Shown here: positions 42,247-52,496 of the stretch, one piece after another | How positions within the stretch are numbered: position 1 is the stretch's first letter | How the letters are laid out: the number at the start of each line of letters is the position of its first letter | Assembly: GCF_009663395.1 (NCBI RefSeq) | Contig: NZ_QKNW01000001.1 | Location: 1,240,001-1,304,000, forward strand | Origin: Halosegnis longus | GTDB taxonomy: Archaea > Halobacteriota > Halobacteria > Halobacteriales > Haloarculaceae | Direction: 5' to 3' | DNA length: 64,000 nt | The notes under the pieces: model-generated | Told to the model about the DNA's origin: nothing | Databases searched by the model: none | Seen by the model: the letters and a program-made list of their open reading frames with translations, nothing else | Program-made: the position numbers and the translations under genes

Positions 42247-43155
42247 TCAGAGCTGTTCTGCAACGTCGCCGGCTGGTCGGTCGAACTCCTCGGGATAGAG
42301 ACACCACGCCAGCGCCTCCAGCGATTCCACCAGTCGCGGGCCGGGCCGGTTCATCAGGCTGTGGCCGTCGACGGCGTAGACGCGGTCGTTCTGGACCGCG
42401 GTTAACTCGTTCCAGCCGTCGCGCCCGGTCACGTCGCCCAGATTCTCGTGGGTCTGCTCCAAGTCGAAGCCACAGGGTGCGACGACGACGACCTCGGGGT
42501 CGTACTCGCGGACGGTGTCCCACTCCAGCGGGCGGGAGGCTGCCTCCTGCTCCTGTAACCCGAACTCGCCGCCGAGTCGCTCCACCATCCCCGGTATCCA
42601 GTGGCCGGCGACCATCACGGGGTCGGTCCAGTCGAAGACGGCGACGCGCTTCGGCTCCCGGTCCGGGACGCGTGACTCGATGGCCGCCACGCGCGACCGG
42701 AGGCGGTCCACGAGTTCGCGGGCGCGCTCCTCGCGGCCCAGCGCCTCGCCCACCTGCTCGATGTCGCGATACAGGTCCGCGAGCGAGTGTGGGTCCGTCG
42801 TCAACAGCTCACAGTCGAGGTCGTACTCCTCGATGGCATCGCGCACGAGCACCTCGTCGACGGCACACACGTCACAGATGCCCTGCGAGACGACGATATC
42901 CGGCGCGGCCTCCGCGAGTACGTCGCCGCGAATCTCGTAGACACCGCCGGAGTCGTCGGCCTCCTGTACCTGCGCGTCGATTTCGCCGGCCTCGGCCGTC
43001 GGGTCGACCCGCGCCCGGTTGGCGTTCGGCTTGCCCGCGGCTGCCGGCGGGTGGTCACACTCGTGTGAGGTGGCGACCGGCTCCGCTCCCAGCGCGTAGA
43101 CGATTTCCGTCGCCGAGGGAAGCAGGGTCGCGATGCGTCGGTCGCTGCTGCTCAT
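42247..43155 (-). CDS. BtuF/FepB-type periplasmic-binding-fold protein without signal peptide
   Basis: 302 residues of the helical-backbone metal/cobalamin receptor superfamily: RIATLLPSATEIVYALGAEP, DIVVSQGICDVCAVDEVLVR, RVAVFDWTDPVMVAGHWIPG, MVERLGGEFGLQ and a conserved MNRPGPRLVESLEALAWCLY. Normally these are exported solute-binding proteins of ABC importers. Here there is no signal peptide or lipobox and no ABC partner genes adjacent, so it may be cytosolic. Confidence 0.8.
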   Translation of the reverse strand: MSSSDRRIATLLPSATEIVYALGAEPVATSHECDHPPAAAGKPNANRARVDPTAEAGEIDAQVQEADDSGGVYEIRGDVLAEAAPDIVVSQGICDVCAVDEVLVRDAIEEYDLDCELLTTDPHSLADLYRDIEQVGEALGREERARELVDRLRSRVAAIESRVPDREPKRVAVFDWTDPVMVAGHWIPGMVERLGGEFGLQEQEAASRPLEWDTVREYDPEVVVVAPCGFDLEQTHENLGDVTGRDGWNELTAVQNDRVYAVDGHSLMNRPGPRLVESLEALAWCLYPEEFDRPAGDVAEQL

Positions 43156-43192
43156 ACTCCCACTACGGACGCCTGCGTGTTCGGTGTTCCGC

Positions 43193-43594
43193 TTACTGGA
43201 CCGCGACCGCGTTCCCCGTGATGACCGGCTCGTCGTCCTGATTCACCACTGTCACGGACGCCTCGATTCGCCTCTCGTCGTCTCCTTCGTCGATGGCCTC
43301 GATTTCGACGGTCGTGGTGAGGGTGTCGCCGGGCCACACCTGCGCGACGAACCGCGTGTCGAACTCGGCGAGCGCGTGGAGTCCGAACACCTCACGCACC
43401 AGCCCGGAGGCGACGCCCGCGGTGAACATCCCCTGTCCGAAGACGGAGTCGTACCCGGCGTCGGTGACGAACGGCTCGTCGTAGTGGATGCGGTTGAAGT
43501 CGCCGCTCGCGCCGGCGTACTTCACGAAGTCCGCCCGGTCGACGGGACCGGTCGTCTCGGTGAACGTATCGCCGACGGCGTAGGCGGTGCTCAT
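43193..43594 (-). CDS. MaoC-like dehydratase (hydratase 2), C subunit type
   Basis: 133 residues. Hot-dog fold hydratase motif FNRIHYDEPFVTDAGYDSVFGQG (shown in part: SGDFNRIHYDEPF; Asp and His catalytic dyad), MFTAGVASGLVREVF. It pairs with the upstream gene, whose stop overlaps its ATG by four bases. Together they form a heterodimeric enoyl-CoA hydratase as in 3-hydroxyacyl-ACP/CoA dehydratases. Confidence 0.88.
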   Translation of the reverse strand: MSTAYAVGDTFTETTGPVDRADFVKYAGASGDFNRIHYDEPFVTDAGYDSVFGQGMFTAGVASGLVREVFGLHALAEFDTRFVAQVWPGDTLTTTVEIEAIDEGDDERRIEASVTVVNQDDEPVITGNAVAVQ

Positions 43595-44085
43595 TCGTCG
43601 CCCTCCGAGATGGCCTGGCCCGTCTCGATCGAGGTGCCGGTCGCGGTGAGCACTAGCTCGCCCGACTCGTCGGTGAAGGCGGTTTCGAGCACGGCGAAGG
43701 TCATCGTCCCGCCGCCCTCGCCGTCGCGCTGGTACACGTCCGTCAGGGTAGTGTCGCCGGTGAGCGTGTCACCGACGTACAGCGGGCGCTCGTACTCGTA
43801 GGCCTGTTCGCCGTGGATGACGCGTGCGGGGTCGAAGCCGAGGTCGAACCCCTCGTCGTCGGGGACGTACCGGGGGAACTCCGCGGTCCGAGTGAACGTC
43901 GGCGGCGCGGGAATCGTCTCGTAGCCCGCCTCCTTGGCGGCGGTCTCGTCCAGATAGATGTCGGCGGGGTCGTGGATGGCGCGGGCGAACTCCGCGACCT
44001 TCCCGCGCTCGATGGCGAGGTCGGTCGCAGTCCGGTGGGTATCCCCGACCTGCGCTTGCAGTTCCGCGAGCGGTCTCGATGGCAT
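43591..44085 (-). CDS. MaoC-like / FAS1-like dehydratase domain protein
   Basis: 164 residues, MPSRPLAELQAQVGDTHRTA, ARAIHDPADIYLDETAAKEA, AGYETIPAPPTFTRTAEFP, HGEQAYEYERPLYVGDTLTG. This is the N-type hot-dog partner that binds acyl-CoA but often lacks the catalytic dyad. Pairing with the next MaoC gene suggests a role in fatty-acid or polyhydroxyalkanoate metabolism. Upstream gap faces uvrB divergently. Confidence 0.85.
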   Translation of the reverse strand: MPSRPLAELQAQVGDTHRTATDLAIERGKVAEFARAIHDPADIYLDETAAKEAGYETIPAPPTFTRTAEFPRYVPDDEGFDLGFDPARVIHGEQAYEYERPLYVGDTLTGDTTLTDVYQRDGEGGGTMTFAVLETAFTDESGELVLTATGTSIETGQAISEGDE

Positions 44086-44239
44086 ACCCGATAGCTTCCG
44101 GCCGGGGAGAAAAAACTACGCCTCAAGCGCGGTCGGACGCCGCGTTCGCGGGCGCGATTCGCTCACCCGTCCCGTGCCGGCAGGGTGGACGCGTCCCCGG
44201 CCGCACGCCTGAAGTAGCCGCCACGCCTACGCTCGCACA

Positions 44240-46294
44240 ATGAGCGACGCCGAGACCGGACCCCTGCGTCCGGACCGTCCCGACGCCGAGAAGCCGTTTC
44301 GGGTCGACGCCCCCTTCGACCCCGCCGGCGACCAGCCCGACGCCATCCGACAGCTCGTCGACGGCTACGAGTCGGGCGCGACCGAACAGACCTTGCTCGG
44401 CGTCACCGGCTCCGGGAAGACGAACACCGTCGCGTGGACCATCGAAGAGCTTCAACAGCCGACGCTCGTCATCGCCCACAACAAGACCCTCGCCGCTCAA
44501 CTGTACGAGGAGTTTCGCTCCCTGTTTCCGGACAACGCCGTCGAGTACTTCGTCTCCTACTACGACTACTACCAGCCCGAGGCGTACGTCGAGTCGACGA
44601 ACACCTACATCGACAAGGAGCTCTCCATCAACGACGAAATCGACCGGCTGCGCCACTCCGCCACCCGGTCGCTGCTCACCCGCGACGACGTCATCGTCGT
44701 CGCCTCCGTCTCCGCCATCTACGGGCTGGGTGACCCGGGCAACTACACCGAACTGTCGCTGGAACTCGACCGCGGCCAGCGAATCGACCGCGACGAACTG
44801 CTGGCGGAGCTCGTCGACCTGAACTACGAGCGCAACGACGTGGACTTCCAGCAGGGCACCTTCCGGGTGCGGGGTGACACGGTCGAAATCTTCCCGATGT
44901 ACGGCCGCTACGCCGTCCGCGTGGAGTTCTGGGGCGACGAAATCGACCGGCTGACGAAGGTGGACACCGTCGCCGGCGAAGTGAAAAGCGAGGAACCGGC
45001 CGTGATGATTCACCCCGCGGAACACTACTCCATCCCCGAGCAGACGCTGGCGGAGGCGACGAGCGAGATTGAGGAGCTGATGGAACAGCGGGTCAACTAC
45101 TTCGAGCGACAGGGCGACTTGGTCGCGGCCCAGCGCATCGAGGAGCGCACCACCTTCGACCTCGAGATGCTCCGGGAGTCGGGCTACTGTTCGGGCATCG
45201 AGAACTACTCGCTGCACATGTCCGACCGCGAGAGCGGCGACCCGCCGTACACGCTCCTCGACTACTTCCCCGACGACTTCCTCACCGTCGTCGACGAGTC
45301 CCACCAGACGCTCCCCCAGATCAAGGGCCAGTTCGCGGGCGACAAGTCCCGCAAGGACTCGCTGGTCGAGAACGGGTTCCGGCTCCCGACCGCCTACGAC
45401 AATCGCCCGCTCACCTTCGAGGAGTTCACCGAGAAGACCGACCGCAGACTCTACGTCTCCGCGACGCCCGGCGACTACGAGCGCGAGCACTCCAGCCAAA
45501 TCGTCGAACAGATCGTCCGCCCCACCCACCTCGTCGACCCGGAAATCGAGGTGACCGAGGCGCAGGGACAGGTCGAGGACCTCCTCGACCGCATCGACGA
45601 GCGCATCGAGCGCGGCGAGCGCGCACTCGTCACGACGCTCACCAAGCGGATGGCCGAGGACCTCACCGAGTATCTGGAGGAGGCCGGCGTCTCGGTGTCG
45701 TACATGCACGACGAGACGGACACGCTCGAACGCCACGAAATCATCCGTGACCTCCGGCTCGGCAACATCGACGTGCTCGTCGGCATCAATCTCCTGCGCG
45801 AGGGGTTGGACCTCCCCGAGGTGAGTCTGGTCGCCATCCTCGACGCCGACCAGGAGGGATTCCTGCGCTCGACGACGACGCTCGTCCAGACGATGGGGCG
45901 GGCGGCCAGAAACGAGAACGGACAGGTCGTGTTGTACGCGGACTCGATGACCGACGCGATGCTCGACGCCATCGAGGAGACAGAGCGCCGCCGTCGGATC
46001 CAGGAGCGGTACAACGAGGAGCACGGCTACACGCCGACGACAATCGACAAGGAGGTCGGCGAAACCTCGCTCCCCGGCTCGAAGACGGACACCGGCGGCG
46101 CGGCGAACCTCGAGGCCGACACCACGGACGAAGCCGAGGCGTTGATCGAGTCGCTGGAAGCCCGGATGGACGACGCGGCGGCGAACCTGGAGTTCGAACT
46201 CGCGGCCGATATCCGCGACCGCATCCAGCGGCTGGAAGCCGAGTTCGAACTCGACGTGACCGACGACGGCGTCCCGACGCCCGACGAGCTGTAG
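44240..46294 (+). CDS. uvrB: Excinuclease ABC subunit B
   Basis: 684 residues. Walker [21 protein letters not shown], the beta-hairpin [24 protein letters not shown]-like [16 protein letters not shown], helicase motif [20 protein letters not shown] and C-terminal UVR domain [20 protein letters not shown]. It loads UvrC and verifies damage in nucleotide excision repair. Bacterial-type Uvr in haloarchaea came by ancient transfer. uvrA and uvrC are not in the window. Confidence 0.97.
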   Translation: MSDAETGPLRPDRPDAEKPFRVDAPFDPAGDQPDAIRQLVDGYESGATEQTLLGVTGSGKTNTVAWTIEELQQPTLVIAHNKTLAAQLYEEFRSLFPDNAVEYFVSYYDYYQPEAYVESTNTYIDKELSINDEIDRLRHSATRSLLTRDDVIVVASVSAIYGLGDPGNYTELSLELDRGQRIDRDELLAELVDLNYERNDVDFQQGTFRVRGDTVEIFPMYGRYAVRVEFWGDEIDRLTKVDTVAGEVKSEEPAVMIHPAEHYSIPEQTLAEATSEIEELMEQRVNYFERQGDLVAAQRIEERTTFDLEMLRESGYCSGIENYSLHMSDRESGDPPYTLLDYFPDDFLTVVDESHQTLPQIKGQFAGDKSRKDSLVENGFRLPTAYDNRPLTFEEFTEKTDRRLYVSATPGDYEREHSSQIVEQIVRPTHLVDPEIEVTEAQGQVEDLLDRIDERIERGERALVTTLTKRMAEDLTEYLEEAGVSVSYMHDETDTLERHEIIRDLRLGNIDVLVGINLLREGLDLPEVSLVAILDADQEGFLRSTTTLVQTMGRAARNENGQVVLYADSMTDAMLDAIEETERRRRIQERYNEEHGYTPTTIDKEVGETSLPGSKTDTGGAANLEADTTDEAEALIESLEARMDDAAANLEFELAADIRDRIQRLEAEFELDVTDDGVPTPDEL

Positions 46295-46310
46295 GACAAG
46301 CTGACTTGTC
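46295..46310 (+). terminator. Stem-loop after uvrB
   Basis: GACAAG-CTGA-CTTGTC, a perfect six-base stem starting one base after the uvrB stop. It is followed by TTAGCACAAA rather than a clear T-run. It may mark transcript ending or stability. Confidence 0.4.
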
Positions 46311-46496
46311 TTAGCACAAACGTCACAACCTTTTTGCTCCACTCGCGGTAGGAGTCGGTACGGCCGCCCCGACCCGACCGCCGTTTGGTACACGGTGGAT
46401 GGGCTCGTGTGGGTCGGGCGGGCCGTCACTCACGCCCGCGAGCCGCCGGCTCGCCGGGCCGTCGATTTCATACCGGTCGCGCCCGTCCGGTTGGGT

Positions 46497-47357
46497 GTGT
46501 CCGCCGACATCCGTCTCGCCGTCGCGACGAACGCCGAGACGCTCGCCCGCATCCGCCAGCCGCTCGCCAACCGCGACATCTACGCCGAACACGTCCGGGT
46601 CTCCGAGCGTACCCTCCCGCTCGACGGCTCGCTCGGCGAGTTCGACGCCGGCTTCGTCTTCCCCTCGCGGCTGATGGAGGGTGGCGTCGCCGACGCCATG
46701 CTTGACGTGCCGTGGGTGAACGGCCGCGAGGATATCCTCCGGTCGCGCAACAAGGCCGGCGCGCTCGCTCGCCTCTCGGCCGCCGACGTTCCCACTCCGA
46801 AGTCGGTGCTCGTCTCGAACCCCGTGGGCGACGGTGACCTCGAAGCCGTCTGGGAGCGGTTCGACGCGCCGGTGGTCGTGAAGCCGAACTCCACGACCCG
46901 CGGGACGGGTATCGCGAAGGTCTCCGACCTCGATTCCCTGCTCGGCGTGACGGATTATCTCGAGTTGGTCCACGACTACCGGGCGACGGGCGACCGCTCG
47001 TATCTGATTCAGGAGTATCTCCCCGACGCGCGCGACTACCGGGTCATGACCGTCGACGGCGACTACGTCGGCGCGGTCGAGCGGCGGCTCCCCGAGGGGA
47101 GTCTCGCCGAGGGTCGGTGGAAACACAACGTCCACCGGGGGGCGGAGGCGACGGGGGTGGACCTCGACGCCGACCTCCGCGAGCTGGCAGAACAGGCGGC
47201 CCGGGCGCTCGGTATCGACTGGCTCGGCGTCGACATCCTCGCCACCGAGGAGGGTGCGGTGGTCAACGAGACGAACGCGCGACCCACGGTGGATACGGCG
47301 ACGAAGTACGAGTCCGACTTCTACGACCGGCTGGCGGCGCTGATTCGGCGACTGTAG
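46497..47357 (+). CDS. RimK-like ATP-grasp ligase
   Basis: 286 residues from GTG 46497 (VSADIRLAVATNAET). ATP-grasp motifs: DAPVVVKPNSTTRGTGIAKV, SYLIQEYLPDARDYRVMTVD, VERRLPEGSLAEGRWKHNVH, LGVDILATEEGAVVNETNAR. Family members join an amino acid such as glutamate to proteins or cofactors (RimK, LysX, MptN). Which one is unclear. An ATG at 46395 opens an extra 34 poorly conserved-looking residues and is less likely. Confidence 0.85.
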   Translation: MSADIRLAVATNAETLARIRQPLANRDIYAEHVRVSERTLPLDGSLGEFDAGFVFPSRLMEGGVADAMLDVPWVNGREDILRSRNKAGALARLSAADVPTPKSVLVSNPVGDGDLEAVWERFDAPVVVKPNSTTRGTGIAKVSDLDSLLGVTDYLELVHDYRATGDRSYLIQEYLPDARDYRVMTVDGDYVGAVERRLPEGSLAEGRWKHNVHRGAEATGVDLDADLRELAEQAARALGIDWLGVDILATEEGAVVNETNARPTVDTATKYESDFYDRLAALIRRL

Positions 47358-47747
47358 CTACTCTAATCCGATGTCGGCCGAGGTGTCGAGACGCTCCAAG
47401 GTCACGTCGAGCACGCCGTTGTTGAACGAGGCGCTGGCGGTGTGTTCGTCCACGCGCGCCGGGAGGTCGAGGTGTTCCTCGTACTGGCGGTGGGCGGTGT
47501 CGGCCGCGACGGTGAGCGTCTGGCCGTCACACCGGATGTCGATGTCGTCTTTCTCGATGCCGGGAAGGTCACCGACGACCCGAATCGTGTCCCCCTCCTC
47601 GTAGACGGAAAAGTGGGCGTCAGCGCCGAAGCCGGCGTCGCTGGACCGTGCGGAGATGTCGACGTTTTCGCCCGTCATCTCCTCCATCATGCGCTCGATT
47701 TCGCTGAAGATATCGTCGAACGGGTCGTCGCGGTCGTCTCTTCGCAT
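47358..47747 (-). CDS. hsp20: Small heat-shock protein (Hsp20/alpha-crystallin)
   Basis: 129 residues. N-terminus MRRDDRDDPFDDIFSEIERM, alpha-crystallin domain FSVYEEGDTIRVVGDLPGIE, LTVAADTAHRQYEEHLDLPA, VDEHTASASFNNGVLDVTLE (the GVL motif). It is an ATP-independent chaperone. The C-terminal IxI motif is replaced by TSADIGLE. ATG 47747 is preferred over an upstream frame start. Confidence 0.92.
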   Translation of the reverse strand: MRRDDRDDPFDDIFSEIERMMEEMTGENVDISARSSDAGFGADAHFSVYEEGDTIRVVGDLPGIEKDDIDIRCDGQTLTVAADTAHRQYEEHLDLPARVDEHTASASFNNGVLDVTLERLDTSADIGLE

Positions 47748-47804
47748 ACACACGGATAGGTGAGTTCGGTGGAAAAGCCTTCTGTCCGTGTCAACGAGTG
47801 ACAA

Positions 47805-48818
47805 TCAAAAGCCGAGACCCATCGCGTCGTTCGTCCGCTGGATGGACGTTTCGGCGTCCGTCTCGCCGAGGACGGCACGCACCGCGTCGACGTTCTCCGG
47901 CACCACGTCAGACTCCTGGTGAATCGCCTGGAACAGATACAGGTCGTCGTCCTCGACGGAGATGGACCGCTCCCAGACCGCGTTCTCCCAGATGTCCCCC
48001 CGCGGGCGGTCGCGGTCCATCGCGAACTCCTTGAGTTTGCCCGCGCCGTCGATGTCGTGTTCGGGCGGAATCAGGAAGAGCCGGGATTCGTCGGCTAACA
48101 GCTCGCGAACCTCGTCGGCGGTCGGCACCGTTTCGAGTTGGACGTTCACCGAGTGGGTGTGCATCAGCGTCGCGGGCACCTTCATCCCGAGTGTGTCGAT
48201 GTTCAACTCGGGGAAGATGGTGTTCACGTCCGGACCGTGGTGGGAGGGGAGCGTCACCGGGTCCGGCAGGGTGTCGTTGATGGGACCGCGACCGGTCTGG
48301 GCGGGGTCGCCGCCGCGGCGAACGAGCGTGACGCGCGCCTTCTCGACGCCGTACGCCTCCTGCAGCGGTGCGAGCAGCCGCGAGAGTCCGGTCGTGTTAC
48401 AGGAGACGACGCGGACGTGGTCGGCTCCTTCGACCGCCTCGAAGTTCGACCGGGCGTTGAAGCTCCCGTCCACGAGGTCGGCGTCCTCGCCGCCCTGATA
48501 CAGCGCGGGCGTGTCGTGTTCCTCGTACAGCGACTTGTTCTCCGCGCCGATGCCCGAGGGTGTCGCGTCGACCACGACATCCGCGTCGGCGACGAGGTCC
48601 TCGACCGGCCCGGCCACCTCGATGCCCGCCTCGGCGAACAGCTCCCGCCGCTCGGGGATGGCGGCGTAGAGGTCGTAGCCGTTCGCGACGGCGGTTTCCG
48701 CCTCGTGGTTCGGGCGGGTCTTCGCGACGCCGACCAGCTCCATGTCCGGCTGGGCCACGACCGCGTCCGCGACCCGCTTGCCAATCGTTCCGTAGCCGTT
48801 GACGCCGACCTGAATCAT
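47805..48818 (-). CDS. gapB: Glyceraldehyde-3-phosphate dehydrogenase, archaeal type II
   Basis: 337 residues, archaeal-type phosphorylating [45 protein letters not shown], catalytic cysteine in [19 protein letters not shown], and [20 protein letters not shown]. It reversibly oxidises glyceraldehyde-3-phosphate with NAD(P); in haloarchaea it serves mainly gluconeogenesis. ATG 48818. Confidence 0.97.
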   Translation of the reverse strand: MIQVGVNGYGTIGKRVADAVVAQPDMELVGVAKTRPNHEAETAVANGYDLYAAIPERRELFAEAGIEVAGPVEDLVADADVVVDATPSGIGAENKSLYEEHDTPALYQGGEDADLVDGSFNARSNFEAVEGADHVRVVSCNTTGLSRLLAPLQEAYGVEKARVTLVRRGGDPAQTGRGPINDTLPDPVTLPSHHGPDVNTIFPELNIDTLGMKVPATLMHTHSVNVQLETVPTADEVRELLADESRLFLIPPEHDIDGAGKLKEFAMDRDRPRGDIWENAVWERSISVEDDDLYLFQAIHQESDVVPENVDAVRAVLGETDAETSIQRTNDAMGLGF

Positions 48819-48900
48819 ACGCGCTACTCGCAGTGGTGTGCCGTTAATCGTTTCGAGGCCGCTCCGAAAGTGTTGAACCCCGTGCGTGACAACGAGAACC

Positions 48901-49851
48901 ATGACCGACCGCTCCGCGCCCGCCCGCACCGCCGTCGAGCAGTGTCTCGCCCTCCAGCCCGACGAGACGTGTCTCGTCGTCACCGACGACGAGCGTGAAC
49001 CCATCGGCCGCGCGCTGTACGAGGCCGCGAGCGAGATTGCGAACGACGCGAGCATCGTCCAGTTCCCGCCCCGCGAGCAACACGCCGAGGAGCCGCCCGA
49101 GCCGGTCGCCGCCGCGATGCGCGAGGCCGACACCTTCCTCGCCCCGACGACGAAATCCCTCTCGCACACGCGCGCTCGCTCGGCCGCCTGCGAGGCCGGA
49201 GCACGCGGCGCGACCCTCCCCGGCATCACCGACGAGGTGTTCACCGTCGGGCTTGATGCCGACTACGAGGAGATCGCCGCCGAGTGTGCCGCCATGCTCG
49301 AACAGGTGGCCGACGCCGAGGAGATCCGCATCACGGCGGACAACGGCACCGACTTCACCGTCGAGCCGGGCGAGCGCGAGTGGCACGACGACACCGGCAT
49401 CATCCACGAGCCGGGCGACTTCTCGAATCTCCCGGCGGGCGAGGTGTTCATCGCTCCCGAGACGGCCTCGGGCACGTACGTCGTGGACGGCACCATCAGC
49501 CCGCACGGCCTGCTCGACGAGGGTCACACCGTCGAGGTGACCGTCGAGGACGGCTACGTCACCAATTTCTCGGACGACGAGGTGGCCGCGGAATTCGAGC
49601 GCGCCAGCGAGGACGTCGGGCGCGACGCCTACAACCTCGCGGAACTGGGAATCGGGACGAACGTCGCCGTCACCGACCTCGTCGGCTCCGTCCTCTTAGA
49701 CGAGAAGGCGGCCGGCACGGTCCACATCGCCGTCGGCGACAACGCCTCCATCGGCGGCGACACCGACGCGCCGATTCACTCCGACGGCGTCATCCGGGAC
49801 CCGACGGTGTACGTGGACGGCGAGGAGATTTCGCTCCCGCAGCCGGAGTGA
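48901..49851 (+). CDS. Aminopeptidase, M29-like (thermophilic metalloprotease family)
   Basis: 316 residues. [40 protein letters not shown]-like segment ([18 protein letters not shown]), [20 protein letters not shown], then [20 protein letters not shown] and [20 protein letters not shown] near the end, matching M29/AmpS leucyl aminopeptidases with a Glu/His metal site. ATG 48901 ([10 protein letters not shown]) rather than 48886. Divergent from gapB. Confidence 0.88.
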   Translation: MTDRSAPARTAVEQCLALQPDETCLVVTDDEREPIGRALYEAASEIANDASIVQFPPREQHAEEPPEPVAAAMREADTFLAPTTKSLSHTRARSAACEAGARGATLPGITDEVFTVGLDADYEEIAAECAAMLEQVADAEEIRITADNGTDFTVEPGEREWHDDTGIIHEPGDFSNLPAGEVFIAPETASGTYVVDGTISPHGLLDEGHTVEVTVEDGYVTNFSDDEVAAEFERASEDVGRDAYNLAELGIGTNVAVTDLVGSVLLDEKAAGTVHIAVGDNASIGGDTDAPIHSDGVIRDPTVYVDGEEISLPQPE

Positions 49852-50047
49852 GCTACCGCCACTGGTCGAGTCAAACGATTTCGTTACGCAGTGCGTCACG
49901 ACTGTACTGCTCGCGTACGCGAGTGAGCGCAGTCACCGTAGCCGACGGGCTGTCGCGAACCCATATAAGTATCAGCCGAACGTGAGTCAGTCCCTCTCGC
50001 GGCAGTAGCCACAGAAAGCATTTACTCGTGTCGGCGAACGCACAGCT

Positions 50048-51184
50048 ATGTCTCCGTCTCGCCGGCGGTCGTTTCTCGCTACCGTCGCGGCGGTTACCGT
50101 TGCAGGCTGTACGGCGAACCGTCCCACGTCCCCGACACTAACTTCACCCTCAACTATCGACGGCGAGTGGCCGATGCCCGCACACGACGCCGGGCTGTCG
50201 AACGCGACGACCGAAGCTGGACCGACCGAGTCGGTCGAGGGTCTGTGGTCCACAGCGACCGACGGTGCGGCGAGCCAGCCGATACTGGTGGACGAGACGC
50301 TCTACTTCGGAACCACGACCGGAACGCTCACCGCGCTCGACGGTGCCACCGGCGAGGAGCGCTGGACCGCCTCCCCCGGCGACGCCGTCGCCGCGCCGTG
50401 GTACGCGAGCGACCAACTGTACGTTCCTCTCGACGGCGAACTCGCGGCGTTCTCACCCGACGGCACCGAGCGGTGGCGCGTCGAAACCCCAACTCGGAGC
50501 GGCTTCGTCGCCGCGAGTCGCGGGAGCTACTACGTCGCCGATAGCGACACACCGACCGTCGTCGCCCTCAACACCGACGGCGAAGTTCGGTGGCGAACCG
50601 ACATCGCCGACCCGTGGCAGCCCCGACTGTTCGCCACGGACGACCGCGTCGGCATCTCTTCTGGCTCCCGCGACTCGCGCTACTGGACGCTCGATGCGAC
50701 CACCGGCGACCGACTCGGCGAGCCGCCACGCCCTGGCAATGACTTCCCTACAGAACTGTGTCTCCGCGACGGGACGATGTACGCCGTTGAGGCCTTCTTT
50801 GGTGGAATCGACGCCACGGCGGCGACCGAGGCAGGCCACAGTTGGAACGCCGGTGTCCCCGGCGGTGCCGACCCGAGCGTTAGTGCGACCGCCGACACGC
50901 TCTACTACGCGGTGAACGGTTCCGACGGGCCGGTCGTGATTGCATTCGACGCCGAGACCGGAACGGAGCGCTGGCGGCGTTCGCTTGCCGGCGATATCGA
51001 CGGACAGGTGGTCGCCGGGACGGCGTGCGTGCTCGTCCCGACGACCGAGACTACGGTGTGTTTGACGCGAGACGGTGGCTCTCGACTGTGGCGGCAGCCG
51101 GGGCTCACCGCGCCGCTCACCCTCACCGACGATATCGTCTTCACGACGACGAGCGAAGGTGTGCGGGCGCTTCGCGCACGGTAG
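50048..51184 (+). CDS. Tat lipoprotein with PQQ-type beta-propeller
   Basis: 378 residues. Twin-arginine and lipobox SRRRSFLATVAAVTVAGCTA, so exported folded and lipid-anchored. Propeller repeats typical of PQQ-binding-like blades: LYFGTTTGTLTALDGATGEE, VVALNTDGEVRWRTDIAD, VIAFDAETGTERWRRSLAG. These domains often bind partner proteins in outer-surface complexes. No catalytic residues were seen. CATATAAGT lies about 80 nt upstream of the ATG; the 49852-50047 gap holds only this. Confidence 0.88.
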   Translation: MSPSRRRSFLATVAAVTVAGCTANRPTSPTLTSPSTIDGEWPMPAHDAGLSNATTEAGPTESVEGLWSTATDGAASQPILVDETLYFGTTTGTLTALDGATGEERWTASPGDAVAAPWYASDQLYVPLDGELAAFSPDGTERWRVETPTRSGFVAASRGSYYVADSDTPTVVALNTDGEVRWRTDIADPWQPRLFATDDRVGISSGSRDSRYWTLDATTGDRLGEPPRPGNDFPTELCLRDGTMYAVEAFFGGIDATAATEAGHSWNAGVPGGADPSVSATADTLYYAVNGSDGPVVIAFDAETGTERWRRSLAGDIDGQVVAGTACVLVPTTETTVCLTRDGGSRLWRQPGLTAPLTLTDDIVFTTTSEGVRALRAR

Positions 51185-51226
51185 GCTAGTCCACGCGCTT
51201 TTGTGCGCACACACGAACTACCGGTA

Positions 51227-51868
51227 ATGAGCCAGTCACGCGTCGCGCTCGCCTGTCCGTCGTGTTCGCCGGACGGGCCGACCGCACACGAGATACTGAA
51301 GCAGGCCGACCCCGCCACCGTCCGGTGTGGCGAATGTGGCCACGTCCACAAAGAGTCGCTCCCCGAAGACGAGAGCATCGAACGCCGCGTCGTCGTCTCG
51401 CAGTCGGGCGACTCCTTCTCCGCGCGCCACAGCGGCGACCCAGACGAGCAGTTCGAGGTCGGCCAGGAGTTCCTGCTCGACGCGCCCGAGGCGCTGATGC
51501 AGGTGCGTGTCACCTCCATCGAGACCGACGAGGGCCGCGTCGAGGAAGCGCGCTTCGAAGACGTGGGGACGCTGTGGACTCGCGCGGTCGGCAACGTCAC
51601 GGTGAACGTGACGGTCAATCCGAAGGACGGCAAGCGCGAGGAGACGCGCTCTATCGAGCTTCAGGTGCCGGGCGACGAGCAGTTCATGATCGACGAGACG
51701 GTCGAGTACGGCGACGAGAAGTTCACGGTCACGAGCTTCGTCGTCCGCGACGGCATCGACCGCTACGACCGCGAACAGTACCACTACACCGGCGACGCCG
51801 CGCTCGCGAAGGACCTCAAGCGGGTGTACGCCCGCGACGAGAAGACCACGGCGTGGTCCGCCTGGTAG
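51227..51868 (+). CDS. Zinc-finger protein of haloarchaeal HVO_0476 type
   Basis: 213 residues. An N-terminal zinc ribbon, LACPSCSPDGPTAHEILKQA then VRCGECGHVHKESLPEDE, followed by a beta-rich domain with VNVTVNPKDGKREETRSIEL and FTVTSFVVRDGIDRYDREQY. It matches a conserved haloarchaeal family of unknown function, possibly nucleic-acid binding. It ends eight bases before pcm, so co-transcription is likely. Confidence 0.88.
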   Translation: MSQSRVALACPSCSPDGPTAHEILKQADPATVRCGECGHVHKESLPEDESIERRVVVSQSGDSFSARHSGDPDEQFEVGQEFLLDAPEALMQVRVTSIETDEGRVEEARFEDVGTLWTRAVGNVTVNVTVNPKDGKREETRSIELQVPGDEQFMIDETVEYGDEKFTVTSFVVRDGIDRYDREQYHYTGDAALAKDLKRVYARDEKTTAWSAW

Positions 51869-51875
51869 GCCGACA

Positions 51876-52496
51876 ATGGGGGAGTACGCGACCGAACGCG
51901 CCCGGCTCCGGGAACGGCTCGCCGCGCGAACGGACGCGAGCGACCGCGTGCTCGACGCCGTCGAGCGCGTCCCGCGCCACGAGTTCGTCTCCGACGCGCG
52001 GGCGAGCGAGGCGTACGCAGACCGGCCCCTTCCCATCGGCGACGACCAGACCATCTCCGCGCCGCACATGGTGGCGGTGATGTGTGACCTCCTCGCCCCC
52101 GAACCGGGCGACGCCGTCCTCGAAATCGGCACCGGCTGTGGCTATCACGCTGCGGTCATGGCCGAACTCGGAGCCGACGTGTTCTCCGTCGAGTATCACG
52201 ACTCGCTCGCCGACGAGGCGCGCGCTCGACTCGCCCGACTCGGCTACGACGTGCGCGTCCGGCAGGGCGACGGCCGCGAGGGGTGGTCCGAGCACGCCCC
52301 CTACGACGCCGCGTATCTCACCTGTGCCGCGTCCGAGATTCCCGAGGCGGTGCTCGACCAGACCCGACCAGGCGAGACGGTCGTTGCTCCGGTCGGTCGC
52401 GGCGTCCAGCGGCTCACCGCGGTGACGGTCGGCGAGGACGGCGGGATTCGCGACCGGACCGACCACGGGGGCGTCCGGTTCGTCCCGCTGCTTTAG
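51876..52496 (+). CDS. pcm: Protein-L-isoaspartate O-methyltransferase
   Basis: 206 residues. RVPRHEFVSDARASEAYADR, PIGDDQTISAPHMVAVMCDL, SAM motif I VLEIGTGCGYHAAVMAELGA and post-motif YDAAYLTCAASEIPEAVLDQ. It methylates isoaspartyl residues to start protein repair. The end overlaps the convergent DyP-like gene by four bases. Confidence 0.94.
   Translation: MGEYATERARLRERLAARTDASDRVLDAVERVPRHEFVSDARASEAYADRPLPIGDDQTISAPHMVAVMCDLLAPEPGDAVLEIGTGCGYHAAVMAELGADVFSVEYHDSLADEARARLARLGYDVRVRQGDGREGWSEHAPYDAAYLTCAASEIPEAVLDQTRPGETVVAPVGRGVQRLTAVTVGEDGGIRDRTDHGGVRFVPLL

Noticed and set aside
44123-46429. 768-residue minus-strand frame opposite uvrB
   Set aside because: A shadow of uvrB with low-complexity Val/Arg/Asp content and no motif; uvrB has all helicase motifs.
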